Shown: positions 36,678-45,539 of the stretch, one piece after another
How positions within the stretch are numbered: the stretch's first letter is position 1
How the letters are laid out: each line of letters begins with the position of its first letter
NCBI GenBank assembly: GCA_009844885.1
Contig: VYAQ01000229.1
Location: 1-46,740, forward strand
Source: Gemmatimonadota bacterium
Lineage (GTDB): Bacteria; Gemmatimonadota; Gemmatimonadetes; Longimicrobiales; Gaopeijiaceae
DNA: 46,740 nt
Direction: 5' to 3'
Notes under the pieces: model-generated
What the model was told of the DNA's origin: nothing
What the model saw: the letters and a program-made list of their open reading frames with translations, nothing else
The model's database searches: none
Position numbers and translations under genes: made by a program

Positions 36678-37853
36678 TCACCGCGTATTCCCCGTCTGAA
36701 CCAGCATGCCCTCGGTCGCGATCTGGATTCCCCTCACGATGACCGGCTGGTCCGGTTCCAGCGCGCCGGTCACGTAGACCTGGTCCTCCGACCGCTGCAA
36801 CACCTGTACGGGTACGATGGTCACCTGCGTGTTCTGGCGCGTCGCCCAGACCTCGTTGCCGGTCCGCAGCGCGGCGCGTGGCACCACGAAGTACCGGTCC
36901 GGGGCCACGCCGTCGATCCGCACTTCGACGAACTGGCCCACCAGAAGCGGCGGCCCGGATCCGGAGAAGGGGTTCGGCACGCGCACGATCACGTCAATCG
37001 TGCGTGTCTGCTCGTCCAGGGCTGCCTCCGCGCGGTCCACGTACCCTTCCCAATCGTGGTTCGCCTGACCATAGCCCGCGGTCACGACGGCCCGGACGCT
37101 GCGGTTTCCGTCACCGGCAGCCAATCGCCACAGGTCCGGGATCAGCGCGGCATCCGAGTCGGACAGCGGCACCACCACCTCGACCGCGTCGTCGGCGTAC
37201 AGTCGGCCGACGCCCTGACCCGCCGCGACGAACTGCCCGACGTCGACCGATTCGGTCCGCACGGCCCCGCTGAACGGCGCCAGCACCTCGGTGCGCGACA
37301 GGGCAAGTTCGGCGTCGGCCAGCGCGGCGCTGTCCCGCGCGAGTGCGGCGCGGGCGGCGGCGAGCTGTGGCTCGCGCAGCGTCAACGGGCTGGCTTCGCC
37401 CGAGCGTGCGGCGTCCGGCTGGCGCCTCAGGAAAAGCGCATACTCCTCGCGCGCAATCCGGGCGTCCTCCTCGGCCTGAAGGAGCGCGACCTGCCCCGCT
37501 GCCACGTTGGCGCGCGCCTGCTGCACGCGGTTGCGGTAGTCGGCGTCGTCGATGCGAAAGAGAACGTCGCCGCTCCCGACGCGTCCGCCACCCTGAAAGG
37601 CCGGTGACACCCAGGCGACCTTGCCGTTGATCTGGGCCGCGACGTCGATCTCCGCGTGTGGCCTGACCGTGCCCGCGCCGAAGACCGGGATCGCGCCCTC
37701 GCCGGCGGTCGTGGGGACGGTCGTGACGAAGGGGATCTGCGATGGCGGTTCGCGGAGCGGGGGCTCGGGCCTGAGCTGAAACATGATCACCGCGATGACG
37801 ATCGCACCGAGCAGTATACCCGAGGCTATCAAGGCGTTCTTGAAACGACCCAT
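36678..37853 (-). CDS. RND efflux periplasmic adaptor (membrane fusion protein)
   Basis: This 391-residue adaptor has an N-terminal membrane anchor (about 8-26), a lipoyl-like domain (AEIDVAAQINGKVAWV), a helical hairpin (about 105-195, Ala/Glu/Arg-rich), and a beta-barrel with the conserved VPRAALRTGNEVW stretch. It links the pump to the outer-membrane channel. Its ATG directly follows the stop of the outer-membrane factor gene with no gap, and the pump gene starts 13 bases after its stop. The three genes form a complete tripartite operon. Confidence 0.94.
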   Translation of the reverse strand: MGRFKNALIASGILLGAIVIAVIMFQLRPEPPLREPPSQIPFVTTVPTTAGEGAIPVFGAGTVRPHAEIDVAAQINGKVAWVSPAFQGGGRVGSGDVLFRIDDADYRNRVQQARANVAAGQVALLQAEEDARIAREEYALFLRRQPDAARSGEASPLTLREPQLAAARAALARDSAALADAELALSRTEVLAPFSGAVRTESVDVGQFVAAGQGVGRLYADDAVEVVVPLSDSDAALIPDLWRLAAGDGNRSVRAVVTAGYGQANHDWEGYVDRAEAALDEQTRTIDVIVRVPNPFSGSGPPLLVGQFVEVRIDGVAPDRYFVVPRAALRTGNEVWATRQNTQVTIVPVQVLQRSEDQVYVTGALEPDQPVIVRGIQIATEGMLVQTGNTR

Positions 37854-39455
37854 CTATCTGCTCCCTTCGGAGTTGCGTGCATTGCCACCGGCGGCCGACT
37901 CCGCCACGGGGACCATTTCCAGCCCTTCCAGGGACTCGGGCGGTGCGGTCCATTCACCTCCCAGTGCGCGGTGCACGGCCAGACGGGCCAAAGCCAGGTC
38001 GCGGCTTGCCCCGGACAAGGTCGATTCGACATTGAGCAGTGTGCGCAGCGCGTCCAGGTAGTCGGTGTAGCCGCCGACCCCCGATGCGTACCGCTCCGAC
38101 TGGAGATCGACGGAGCCCTGGGCTTCGTCCCGCTGCGACACCAGCAGGGCGTGGCGGCGGTCTTCGTTGGCCAGCGCGGCCAGAGCGGCTTCGACCTCGT
38201 ATACGGCCGTGACCACCGTGCGGCCGTACGCTGCCGCAGCCTGGCCGAACTGCGCATGCGCCAGCGCGATGTTTTGCCGAATGCGGCCCCCCTGGAAGAT
38301 CGGAGCGGTCAGGTTGCCCAGCAGGTTGCGGAACCACTGGTCCACGTTGAAGAGCCCGTCGGCCTGTGCGGACTGAACGCCGATCGTGCCGGACAGCGAC
38401 AGCGAAGGAAGCAGTTCCGCCCTCCGCGCGCCGATGGCAAAGCGCGCTGCGTCCAGCCGCAGCCCCGCGGCCAGCACATCGGGCCGCTGGTAGAGCAGGT
38501 TCGCGGGGACGCCCGCCGCGACCGGGTCTCCCAGGGGCACCGGAGCGAGCGCATCCGGCAGGATCGCGTCGAGCTTCCCGCGGAACCCGCCCATAAGAAC
38601 CGCCAGGCGCCCTTCGGCATCGGTCAGGAGGGTCTCCAGCTGGGGCAGGGTGGCCTGCGTGTTGCGGAGGTCCAGCCTGACCTGATAGAGCTCGAACGAG
38701 GTGACCAGCCCGCGGTCGTATCGAGTCTCGGTCAGTGCCTCGCGCTCCAGCAGCACATCGATCGTGCGGCGGGCAAGTTCCGTGCGGTGACGCAGGTCCA
38801 CGATCTCGAAGTAGGTCGAGATCGTAGTCGCGAGCACCCCGATGCGGGCCGCATGGTAGTCCGACTCCGAGGCCATGTACTGGGCGCCCGCCGCACGGGC
38901 GTCGTTACGGGCGCGGCCCCAGAAATCGAGCTCGTATGCAAAGTCGATGCCCAGCGAATACGTCGTGAACGCCAGCCGGTCCGGGAACTGAAAGCCACCA
39001 GGCAACGCGCCGTCTTCGCCGCCCGCGAGCTTGCGAAACTGCTCGCCGAAACCGGCGTTGGCCGGCGTGTCCTGATCGGTCGCGGTGGCGCTGGCCTGCA
39101 GCGCGGGAAACAGTCCCGCCCTCGCGATCCCTGCCTGTGCCCGGGCCTGCTGTACCCGGGCCACCGCTTCGGCCAGATCGAAGTTTGCCGCGAGGACCGA
39201 GTCCACAACCGTGCTCAGCACGGGATCCTGAAAGATCTCCCACCACTCGCGCGACTCGTAATCCCCGGGCAGCGCGCTGCCCATGAAGTTGCCGGGCAAC
39301 TCCGCGACCGGCTCCGGAACCGCCGGCGGCGGCGCAAACGAGCACGCCGACGACAGGAGGAGCGCGCCCGCGGCCACCAGCAACCGTCGCGCGCCATGCT
39401 TGGGGAATCGAGTCCTGCCGCCAGCGCGGGCTGGTGAGGCCAGTGTCCCGTTCAT
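37854..39455 (-). CDS. Outer-membrane efflux lipoprotein (NodT/OprM-type TolC)
   Basis: This 533-residue outer-membrane channel has a lipobox LSSAC (Cys38) and two OEP repeats with long amphipathic helices. NodT-type signatures are WWEIFQDPVLSTVVDSVLAANFDLAEAVARVQQARAQ in the first half and LLYQRPDVLAAGLRLDAARFAIG, PIFQGGRIRQN and AYEVEAALAAL-like stretches in the second. The longer frame reaches 39686, but ATG at 39455 gives the lipoprotein signal. It is first in the efflux operon, which is unusual in order but common in this subfamily. Confidence 0.92.
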   Translation of the reverse strand: MNGTLASPARAGGRTRFPKHGARRLLVAAGALLLSSACSFAPPPAVPEPVAELPGNFMGSALPGDYESREWWEIFQDPVLSTVVDSVLAANFDLAEAVARVQQARAQAGIARAGLFPALQASATATDQDTPANAGFGEQFRKLAGGEDGALPGGFQFPDRLAFTTYSLGIDFAYELDFWGRARNDARAAGAQYMASESDYHAARIGVLATTISTYFEIVDLRHRTELARRTIDVLLEREALTETRYDRGLVTSFELYQVRLDLRNTQATLPQLETLLTDAEGRLAVLMGGFRGKLDAILPDALAPVPLGDPVAAGVPANLLYQRPDVLAAGLRLDAARFAIGARRAELLPSLSLSGTIGVQSAQADGLFNVDQWFRNLLGNLTAPIFQGGRIRQNIALAHAQFGQAAAAYGRTVVTAVYEVEAALAALANEDRRHALLVSQRDEAQGSVDLQSERYASGVGGYTDYLDALRTLLNVESTLSGASRDLALARLAVHRALGGEWTAPPESLEGLEMVPVAESAAGGNARNSEGSR

Positions 39456-39619
39456 GTACCCTCTCGACCGTTGGTATCGTTCCAGCGCACGTTCCGCATC
39501 GATCACGAAGCCACTCGCGCGGGGCTGGCGTGATCGCTTTCCCACACGAAACTTTCCCGGGCGTCCGGCACCGACGCAAGTACGGCGGGGCCTGCTTTCC
39601 CACGACAGCGAGATCAACA

Positions 39620-40780
39620 ATGACGATAACCAGATGCGTGGCCAATCGCAGACTCCGCAATCCGGCGGCACTGGTCGCAATTGCACTTGTCGCCACCTGC
39701 GACCTTCCGCAGGACGCCGGACCCCCGGAAACGGACGTCAATCAGGGTGGCGCGCCTCCCGCGTTTCAGGTCGACGCGTCGTGGCCGCTGGAAATGCCGG
39801 ACAAGTGGATCATGGGGGCCGTGACGGCGGTGTTCGTCGACGCCCGCGACCACGTCTGGGTGGCGCACCTGCCTGAAACGCTGACGCCGGAGGAGACCTC
39901 GGCGGTTCAGGATCCGCCCATCGGGACCTGTTGCGTGCCCGCTCCGTCCGTGATCGAGTTCGATCCCGACGGGCGCGTGGTGCAGGGGTGGGGCGATCCG
40001 TCGCAGGACATCGCCGAGTACCCGCGCAATCCCCACGGTCTCTTCGTCGACCACAACGACTTCGTTTGGGTAGGCACCTACCGGCACCACCGGGTCATGA
40101 AGTTCACGCGCGAAGGCGAATGGGTCATGACCTTGGGCGAGTACGACGTCACCGGCGGGAGCGACGACCCCCGGCTGCTGGGAGGGCCGGCGGGCATCTG
40201 GGTGGATCCCGGCTCGAACGAGGTGTTCATCGCGGACGGCTACGCCAACCGCCGCGTCATCGTCTTCGACGGCGAAACGGGCGAGTACCGGCGCCACTGG
40301 GGCGCGTACGGCGAGCCGCCCGACGACGAATACGGGTACGACTATTTCGGCCGCGAACCGGACGCACCGCCCCCCCTTCAATGGTCGACCGTTCATGGTA
40401 TCCTCGGGTCCGCCGACGGCCTGATCTACGTGGCGGACCGGCGGGGCAACCGGATCCAGGTCTTCCGGCAGAGCGGAGAGTACGTCACCGAGAAGACGAT
40501 CGCGCCACGTACCCTGGCCTCCGGTTCAGCCTTTCTCCTGGCCTTTTCGCCGGATCCCGGGCAGCGCTGGCTGTATCTTGCCGACGGGACCAACCACAAG
40601 GTCTGGACCCTGCGCCGGGAAGACCTGGAAGTGGTGGGGGAATTCGGGCGCGGCGGACGGCAGGCGGGCCAATTCCTGCGCCCCCACGGCATGGATGTCG
40701 ATTCGCACGGCAACCTGTACGTCGGCGAGGCGTCGACGGGCCGCCGGGTGCAGAAGTTCACGGCTGTCCCGGCCCGTTAG
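39620..40780 (+). CDS. NHL-repeat beta-propeller protein
   Basis: This 386-residue exported protein is built of NHL repeats. Blades are visible as NPHGLFVDHNDFVWVGTYRHHRVMKF, GPAGIWVDPGSNEVFIADGYANRRVIVFD, LIYVADRRGNRIQVF, LYLADGTNHKVWTL and RPHGMDVDSHGNLYVGE. A signal-like N-terminus reaches VAIALVATC (Cys27). The motif order resembles peptidyl-alpha-hydroxyglycine amidating-lyase-type propellers, but no catalytic assignment can be made. ATG at 39620 was chosen from a longer open frame because the signal starts there. Confidence 0.85.
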   Translation: MTITRCVANRRLRNPAALVAIALVATCDLPQDAGPPETDVNQGGAPPAFQVDASWPLEMPDKWIMGAVTAVFVDARDHVWVAHLPETLTPEETSAVQDPPIGTCCVPAPSVIEFDPDGRVVQGWGDPSQDIAEYPRNPHGLFVDHNDFVWVGTYRHHRVMKFTREGEWVMTLGEYDVTGGSDDPRLLGGPAGIWVDPGSNEVFIADGYANRRVIVFDGETGEYRRHWGAYGEPPDDEYGYDYFGREPDAPPPLQWSTVHGILGSADGLIYVADRRGNRIQVFRQSGEYVTEKTIAPRTLASGSAFLLAFSPDPGQRWLYLADGTNHKVWTLRREDLEVVGEFGRGGRQAGQFLRPHGMDVDSHGNLYVGEASTGRRVQKFTAVPAR

Positions 40781-40793
40781 GCAAGCTGCTGGA

Positions 40794-41207
40794 TCAGTCC
40801 AGCTCGTAGTCCAGGGCGAGGGTGTGGGTGCCGTCCTCCGCGACGGCGATCTCCATCGTGCCGGTCAGGCCGGCCAGTTCATCGGTGCCGGATCCCGGGA
40901 CGACGTGTCCCGCGGTCCTGGGGGGCGTGCCGTCCGCCACCACTCCCCAGTGCTGCAGCACGAACGTACCGCGCTTGCCCGCCAGACGCCCCTCGACCCT
41001 TTCCGATGCCACGTACCCCGCGTTCTCGCTGTTGCTGGCGGGATCGGCCCGGCACATCAGGAGCCGCGCCCGGCCCACGCCCTCGAGTTCGCCGGTGTAG
41101 CTCTTGAGCACCAGCGCTTCACCGAGGCTCGGGCCGTCGCCTTCCTCCCCGTACGGCGTCTCCTCCCAGCCCGTCACCTCGAACGCCGAGACGATGCGGC
41201 GGCCCAT
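40794..41207 (-). CDS. DUF3224 domain protein
   Basis: This 137-residue protein matches DUF3224 throughout: GWEETPYGEEGDGPSLGEALV, SYTGELEGVGRARLLM, YVASERVEGRLAGKRGTFVLQHWG and HVVPGSGTDELAGLTGTMEI. The family is beta-rich and of unknown function. Its ATG overlaps the stop of the upstream aminotransferase gene (TGATG), so the two are coupled. Confidence 0.9.
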   Translation of the reverse strand: MGRRIVSAFEVTGWEETPYGEEGDGPSLGEALVLKSYTGELEGVGRARLLMCRADPASNSENAGYVASERVEGRLAGKRGTFVLQHWGVVADGTPPRTAGHVVPGSGTDELAGLTGTMEIAVAEDGTHTLALDYELD

Positions 41208-42394
41208 CAGATCGCCGCCGGTTCGGGCGCGGGAGTCGCCGCATCCGCCGCACCCGCTCCCTCACCTTCGAGTACCTGCTGCAGTGCCGCCGCAAAGGTG
41301 TCGACCGTGCGATCCACGTGACCGAGCTTGTCCAGCCCGAAGAGCCCTATGCGGAACGTGCTGAACCCGTCGGGCTCGCCGCACTGCAGCGGCACGCCGG
41401 CCGCGATCTGCACGCCCGCCCGCGCGAAAGCGGTCCCTTGCCTGATTTCGGGATCGTCGGTGTAGCAGACAACGACGCCCGGCGCCTCGAACCCCGGTGC
41501 GGCCACGCTCCTGAAGCCGCGTTCGGCGAGAATCGCCCGGATGCGGTCGCCGAGCTGCCTCTGGCGCTCCCTGGCCCGCTCCAGGCCGAAAGCCTGCAGT
41601 TCCACCGTCGCGTCGTGCAGCATGCGGAGCGCGTCGGTGGGCATGGTGGCGTGGTAGGTGTGACCGCCCTCTTCGTAGCTTTTCATCACGTGGAGCCACC
41701 GCAACAGGTCGCACGAGAAGCTCGTGTTGTCCGCCGGCTCCATCCTGGCCAGTGCGTCCGGCCCCAGCATCACCAGCCCGGCGCACGGAGAGCCGCTCCA
41801 GCCCTTCTGCGGTGCGCTGAGCAGCACGTCGACACCGCAGTCCCTCATGTCGACCCACATCGCCCCCGACGCGATGCTGTCGAGCACGAAGAGTCCCCCG
41901 ACCGCGTGCGTCGCGTCCGCCACGGCTCGCAGGTAGCCGTCGGGCAGGAGGATTCCGGCCGATGTCTCGACATGGGGCGCGAAGACGACCTCCGGGCGCT
42001 CCGCCGCAATGGCCGCGGTGACCTCGCTGATCGGCGGCGGCGCGAATGCAGCCTGCGGACCGTCCGCCACGGGACGCGCGGTCAGCACCGTCTCGGCGGA
42101 CGGGATGCCCCCGGCTTCGAAGATCTGAGTCCAGCGGTAGCTGAACCAGCCGTTGCGAATGACGAGGCAGCGCTTCCCGGTTCCGAACTGGCGCGCCACC
42201 GCCTCCATGGCGTAGGTCCCCCCGCCGGGAACCACCGCGACGGCCTCAGCACCGTATGTCGTCTTCAGTGTGCCGGAGAGATGCTTCATGATGTCGCGGA
42301 ACCGCTCCGACATGTGATTCAGCGACCGGTCGGTGAACACGACCGAGTACTCCAGCAGTCCGTCGGGATCGATGTGGGAATGCAGCCCGGGCAC
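41207..42394 (-). CDS. Class V aminotransferase (alanine-glyoxylate / serine-pyruvate type)
   Basis: This 395-residue PLP enzyme is of fold type I, class V. Conserved points are VVPGGGTYAMEAVARQF (55-70), HVETSAGILLPD (141-152), Asp172 in VLDSIASG, and the PLP Lys in LLSAPQKGWSG (Lys197). The open frame extends to 42754, but GTG at 42394 has a perfect AAGGAGG five bases upstream and begins at the family's usual start. Related enzymes move amino groups between alanine, serine and glyoxylate or pyruvate. It is coupled to the downstream DUF3224 gene. Confidence 0.9.
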   Translation of the reverse strand: MPGLHSHIDPDGLLEYSVVFTDRSLNHMSERFRDIMKHLSGTLKTTYGAEAVAVVPGGGTYAMEAVARQFGTGKRCLVIRNGWFSYRWTQIFEAGGIPSAETVLTARPVADGPQAAFAPPPISEVTAAIAAERPEVVFAPHVETSAGILLPDGYLRAVADATHAVGGLFVLDSIASGAMWVDMRDCGVDVLLSAPQKGWSGSPCAGLVMLGPDALARMEPADNTSFSCDLLRWLHVMKSYEEGGHTYHATMPTDALRMLHDATVELQAFGLERARERQRQLGDRIRAILAERGFRSVAAPGFEAPGVVVCYTDDPEIRQGTAFARAGVQIAAGVPLQCGEPDGFSTFRIGLFGLDKLGHVDRTVDTFAAALQQVLEGEGAGAADAATPAPEPAAI

Positions 42395-42507
42395 TTCCGC
42401 CTCCTTGGATCGGGATGAGAAGTGATACGTTAGCCAGAGGGCTCCACTATGAGAATAGAGGGCGCATCGGCTCCGGCGCCGGTGCGCCATGGCATGCGAG
42501 GCAAGTG

Positions 42508-43281
42508 ATGATTCGGCGAGGCAGACTGTTGGTTGCGGCGGTGGTGGTGCTGCCGCTCGTGTTCGGGGGTTGCGGCGACTCCGTCGCGGTTCTCGACTAT
42601 GAACTGAGGCGCACGCTCCCGCACGATCCATCCGGATACACCCAGGGATTGCTGATCCACGACGGTGTGTTCTTCGAGAGCACGGGCCAGTACGGGGAGT
42701 CCGATGTCCGGCAGGTGGACATCGCGACCGGCGAGGTGCTGCGCAGCCACGCACTCTCGGACGAGCATTTCGGCGAGGGGATCGCCGTGGTGGAGGACAA
42801 GCTGATCCAGCTTACCTGGAAGGCCGGGCTGGCCTTCGTCTACGATGCCGCGACGCTGGTGCCGGAGGGCACGTTCGCGTACGAGGGCGAGGGCTGGGGA
42901 CTCTGCTACGACGGCGCGTCGCTGTTCATGTCGGATGGATCGGACACCTTGCAGCGGCGGGATCCCGCAACCTTCGAACTGCTGGACCTGATCGACGTGA
43001 AGCGTTCCGGGTTCTCGGTGCGCAACCTCAACGAACTCGAATGCGTCGGCGACGACATCTACGCGAACATCTACATGAGGGACGAGATCGTTCGGATCGA
43101 CAAGGCGACCGGAGAGGTCACGGGCCAGCTCGACGCCTTCGGACTCTCTTTGTTGAGCGGCCGGTCGACGGACGCGGGCGCGGTCTTCAACGGCATCGCC
43201 TACCACGATGCCACGGGCACCTTCTACGTCACCGGCAAGCTGTGGTCGTCGATGTTCGAAATCGTCATCACGGAGGAGTAG
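42508..43281 (+). CDS. Glutaminyl-peptide cyclotransferase lipoprotein
   Basis: This 257-residue exported protein is of the plant-type glutamine cyclotransferase family, a five-bladed propeller that forms N-terminal pyroglutamate. A lipobox VFGGC (Cys22) is followed by the family motifs DPSGYTQGLLIHDGVFFESTGQYGES, HFGEGIAVVEDKLIQLTWKAG, GEGWGLCYDG, LNELECVGDDIYANIYMRDEIVRID and FNGIAYHDATGTFYVTGKLWSSMFEI. The start is ATG at 42508, with GAGG six bases upstream. It is divergent from the class V aminotransferase gene. Confidence 0.9.
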   Translation: MIRRGRLLVAAVVVLPLVFGGCGDSVAVLDYELRRTLPHDPSGYTQGLLIHDGVFFESTGQYGESDVRQVDIATGEVLRSHALSDEHFGEGIAVVEDKLIQLTWKAGLAFVYDAATLVPEGTFAYEGEGWGLCYDGASLFMSDGSDTLQRRDPATFELLDLIDVKRSGFSVRNLNELECVGDDIYANIYMRDEIVRIDKATGEVTGQLDAFGLSLLSGRSTDAGAVFNGIAYHDATGTFYVTGKLWSSMFEIVITEE

Positions 43282-43326
43282 CTCAGCCTCCGGAGCAGCT
43301 CGGCCTCCGCCGCAGCTCCGTCCCGC

Positions 43327-44130
43327 TCATCCGAACAGCAAGCGGTCGAGCCCGCGCACCACCCCCGTGACTTCACCGACCCGGCGCGCCGCCAGCAGCG
43401 TCCCCGCGACGTAGGGCTCGGCACTCTCGCCCGCGTCGTGGCGAATGGTGAGGTGCTCACCCGGCAGCCCGAACAGCACCTCTACGGAGATGACGTAGCC
43501 GGGGAGCCGTACCGAGTGCACCTGCGTGCCCCCGATGCTGGCGCCGCGGGTCCCGGGCACGCCCACGATCTCGTCCACCGGCACCGGGATCCGGTTGCGT
43601 GAGACCGTGTCCAGGTATTCCGCCAGTTCCATCGCGGTGCCGCTCGGGGCGTCCGGCTTGCCGGCATGAGCGTAGTCGACGATCTCGCGGTGGGGCAGGT
43701 GACGCGACGCGATCCCGGCCAGGTGCTTGAGACACGCGGCGGTCAGCGAGAAATTGCCGGCGGCGATGACACCCGCACCGTGCGCGGCCGCCGCGGCCTC
43801 GATCTCCGCGTAGTCGGCCGCGCCCAGGCCCGAGGTGCCGATCACCACCCGGGTGCCCGCCTCCAGAGCGGTCAGCGCGTGGTTCTTGACCGCCAGCGGG
43901 TGCGTGTAGTCGATCCAGACGTCGGGTGCGCGGGACAGCGCGCTTGAGGGGTCGGCCGTGATCTCCACTCCCGCGCGCTCCTCCCACCCGAGCGCCTCGC
44001 CGACATCGCTGCCCGCCGCCCGGCGCGCGACCGCCGCCACCAGTTCGAACTCGTGCGAATCGCGCACGGCCGCCGCCACCTCGCGCCCGGTCCAACCCGT
44101 GACGCCCGCCACACATACCCGCAGGCTCAC
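43327..44130 (-). CDS. dapB: 4-hydroxy-tetrahydrodipicolinate reductase (DapB)
   Basis: This 267-residue NAD(P)H-dependent reductase of lysine/diaminopimelate synthesis has the N-terminal loop GVTGWTGREV (9-18), DYTHP (74-78), VIGTSGL, GNFSLT (125-130) and the catalytic KPDAPSGTAMELAE (158-171). The usual catalytic His pair before that Lys is Ala154-His155, so the proton donor His is missing or shifted. Its GTG start overlaps the stop of the aminotransferase gene (GTGA). Function as DapB is likely but the altered residue deserves a check. Confidence 0.85.
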   Translation of the reverse strand: MSLRVCVAGVTGWTGREVAAAVRDSHEFELVAAVARRAAGSDVGEALGWEERAGVEITADPSSALSRAPDVWIDYTHPLAVKNHALTALEAGTRVVIGTSGLGAADYAEIEAAAAAHGAGVIAAGNFSLTAACLKHLAGIASRHLPHREIVDYAHAGKPDAPSGTAMELAEYLDTVSRNRIPVPVDEIVGVPGTRGASIGGTQVHSVRLPGYVISVEVLFGLPGEHLTIRHDAGESAEPYVAGTLLAARRVGEVTGVVRGLDRLLFG

Positions 44131-45434
44131 CCGAACAGCTCGTGGAAGTCCGCGCTGCCCACAAACTCGGCGAAACCGGCGTCGTCCTCTGCAGCCTCAG
44201 CGATCCTCTCCACCCCTCGACGGATGTCCTCCATGCTGTTGGCGATCGACAGCCGCAGGTAGTCCTGCCCCTCCGCACCGATCCTGCCGAACGACGCCCG
44301 GTCCATCGACGCCACGCCGTAGCGGTACAGCAGGAACATCTGGAGTATGGCCGCCGGAGTCGCCCGCCTGCGCGCCTCGGCCGGCAGCCCCGCCCGCGCG
44401 TCGTACACCCCCAGCCGCTCGCACATCCCCGACACGCCGGGGAAGACGTAGAACGCGCCCTTCGGCAGCCGGCACCTCACGCCCGGAACGCCGTTCAACG
44501 CCGGCACGACCCAGTCCCGCCGCCGCTCGAACTCCCGCACCATGCGCCCGACCTGCACCGCGGACTCCGGGTCCTCGTACGCGGCCGCGCCCGCCTCCTG
44601 CAGGAACGGCGGCACGCACGACATGATATTGATGTTCAGCTGCTTGAAGATCGCGGCCTCTTCCTCGGTCGGCAGCACGGCCCATCCCAGGCGCCACCCG
44701 GTCATCGCGAAGCCCTTGGAATGGCCGCTCGCCAGGACGGTGCGCTCGGGCATGCCGTCGTGGGACATGATGCTCTCGTGTTCGAGCCCGTCGAAGAGGA
44801 TGTGCTCGTAGATCTCGTCGGCGTAGATGCGGACATCCGGCCGGCAGCGCTCCCGCACCAGCGCGGCGATCCCGGCCAGATCGTCGCGCGACAGCACGCC
44901 CCCTGTCGGATTGGAGGGCGAGCACAGGATGATCACCTTCGTCCGCTCGGTGACCAGCGCCGCGAGATCGTCCGCGGTGAAGGCGAAGTCGCGCTCGTCC
45001 GAGAGCAGCAACGGCACCGGCACGGCGCGCGCGAAACGCACCCACGACTCGTAGATCGGGAAGCCGGGCGAGGGGTAGATGACCTCGTCGCCCTCGTCCA
45101 CGTAGGTCTGCAGCGTGTAGCCGATCGGGGGCTTGGCGCCGGGCGTGACGATCACGCGGCCGGGGGTGACCTCCACGCCCCGCGTGCGCGTCACATGGGC
45201 CGCGATGGCCTCGCGGAAAGGCAGGATGCCGGCGGGGTCGCAGTAGCCGGAATTGCCGGCGTCCAGCGCCTGGCTGGCTACGCGGTTGAGGTGCGGGGCA
45301 CTGCGGAAGTCGGGCGCGCCCAGGTTGAAGCGGATCACGTCCATTCCCCTGTCGACGCATCGTTGGATGTCGTCGCCGAGCCTGAAGGCGTTCTCCGTAC
45401 CCAGGTGGTTCATGCGCTGGGCGATCAATGACAC
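44127..45434 (-). CDS. Class I/II aminotransferase (aspartate aminotransferase type)
   Basis: This 435-residue PLP enzyme is of fold type I. It has NLGAPDF (37-43), YPSPGFPIYESWV (120-132), CSPSNPTGG (171-179), YADEIYEHILFDG (204-216) and the PLP Lys in SGHSKGFAMTGWRLG (Lys240). GTG at 45434 has AGGAG six bases upstream. Coupling to dapB suggests a role in the aspartate/lysine pathway, but many related enzymes act on other amino acids. A C-terminal extension of some 20 residues is present. Confidence 0.9.
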   Translation of the reverse strand: MSLIAQRMNHLGTENAFRLGDDIQRCVDRGMDVIRFNLGAPDFRSAPHLNRVASQALDAGNSGYCDPAGILPFREAIAAHVTRTRGVEVTPGRVIVTPGAKPPIGYTLQTYVDEGDEVIYPSPGFPIYESWVRFARAVPVPLLLSDERDFAFTADDLAALVTERTKVIILCSPSNPTGGVLSRDDLAGIAALVRERCRPDVRIYADEIYEHILFDGLEHESIMSHDGMPERTVLASGHSKGFAMTGWRLGWAVLPTEEEAAIFKQLNINIMSCVPPFLQEAGAAAYEDPESAVQVGRMVREFERRRDWVVPALNGVPGVRCRLPKGAFYVFPGVSGMCERLGVYDARAGLPAEARRRATPAAILQMFLLYRYGVASMDRASFGRIGAEGQDYLRLSIANSMEDIRRGVERIAEAAEDDAGFAEFVGSADFHELFG

Positions 45435-45539
45435 GGTGCTCTCCTATGCCTGCGGACACCAGAGACTGGCAAGGGAAGCTGCCCCACCGGTATGATCAGA
45501 GCAACCCGCCCGTTCGGCCCAGTCCCAGGAGGCAGTCCC

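Noticed and set aside
34592-36742. 716-codon plus-strand open frame opposite the RND pump
   Set aside because: Asp/Arg-rich antisense shadow without any recognisable domain.
37656-39437. 593-codon plus-strand open frame opposite the efflux adaptor and channel
   Set aside because: Antisense shadow; the minus strand has intact, recognisable genes.
44142-45431. 429-codon plus-strand open frame
   Set aside because: Antisense shadow of the class I aminotransferase.
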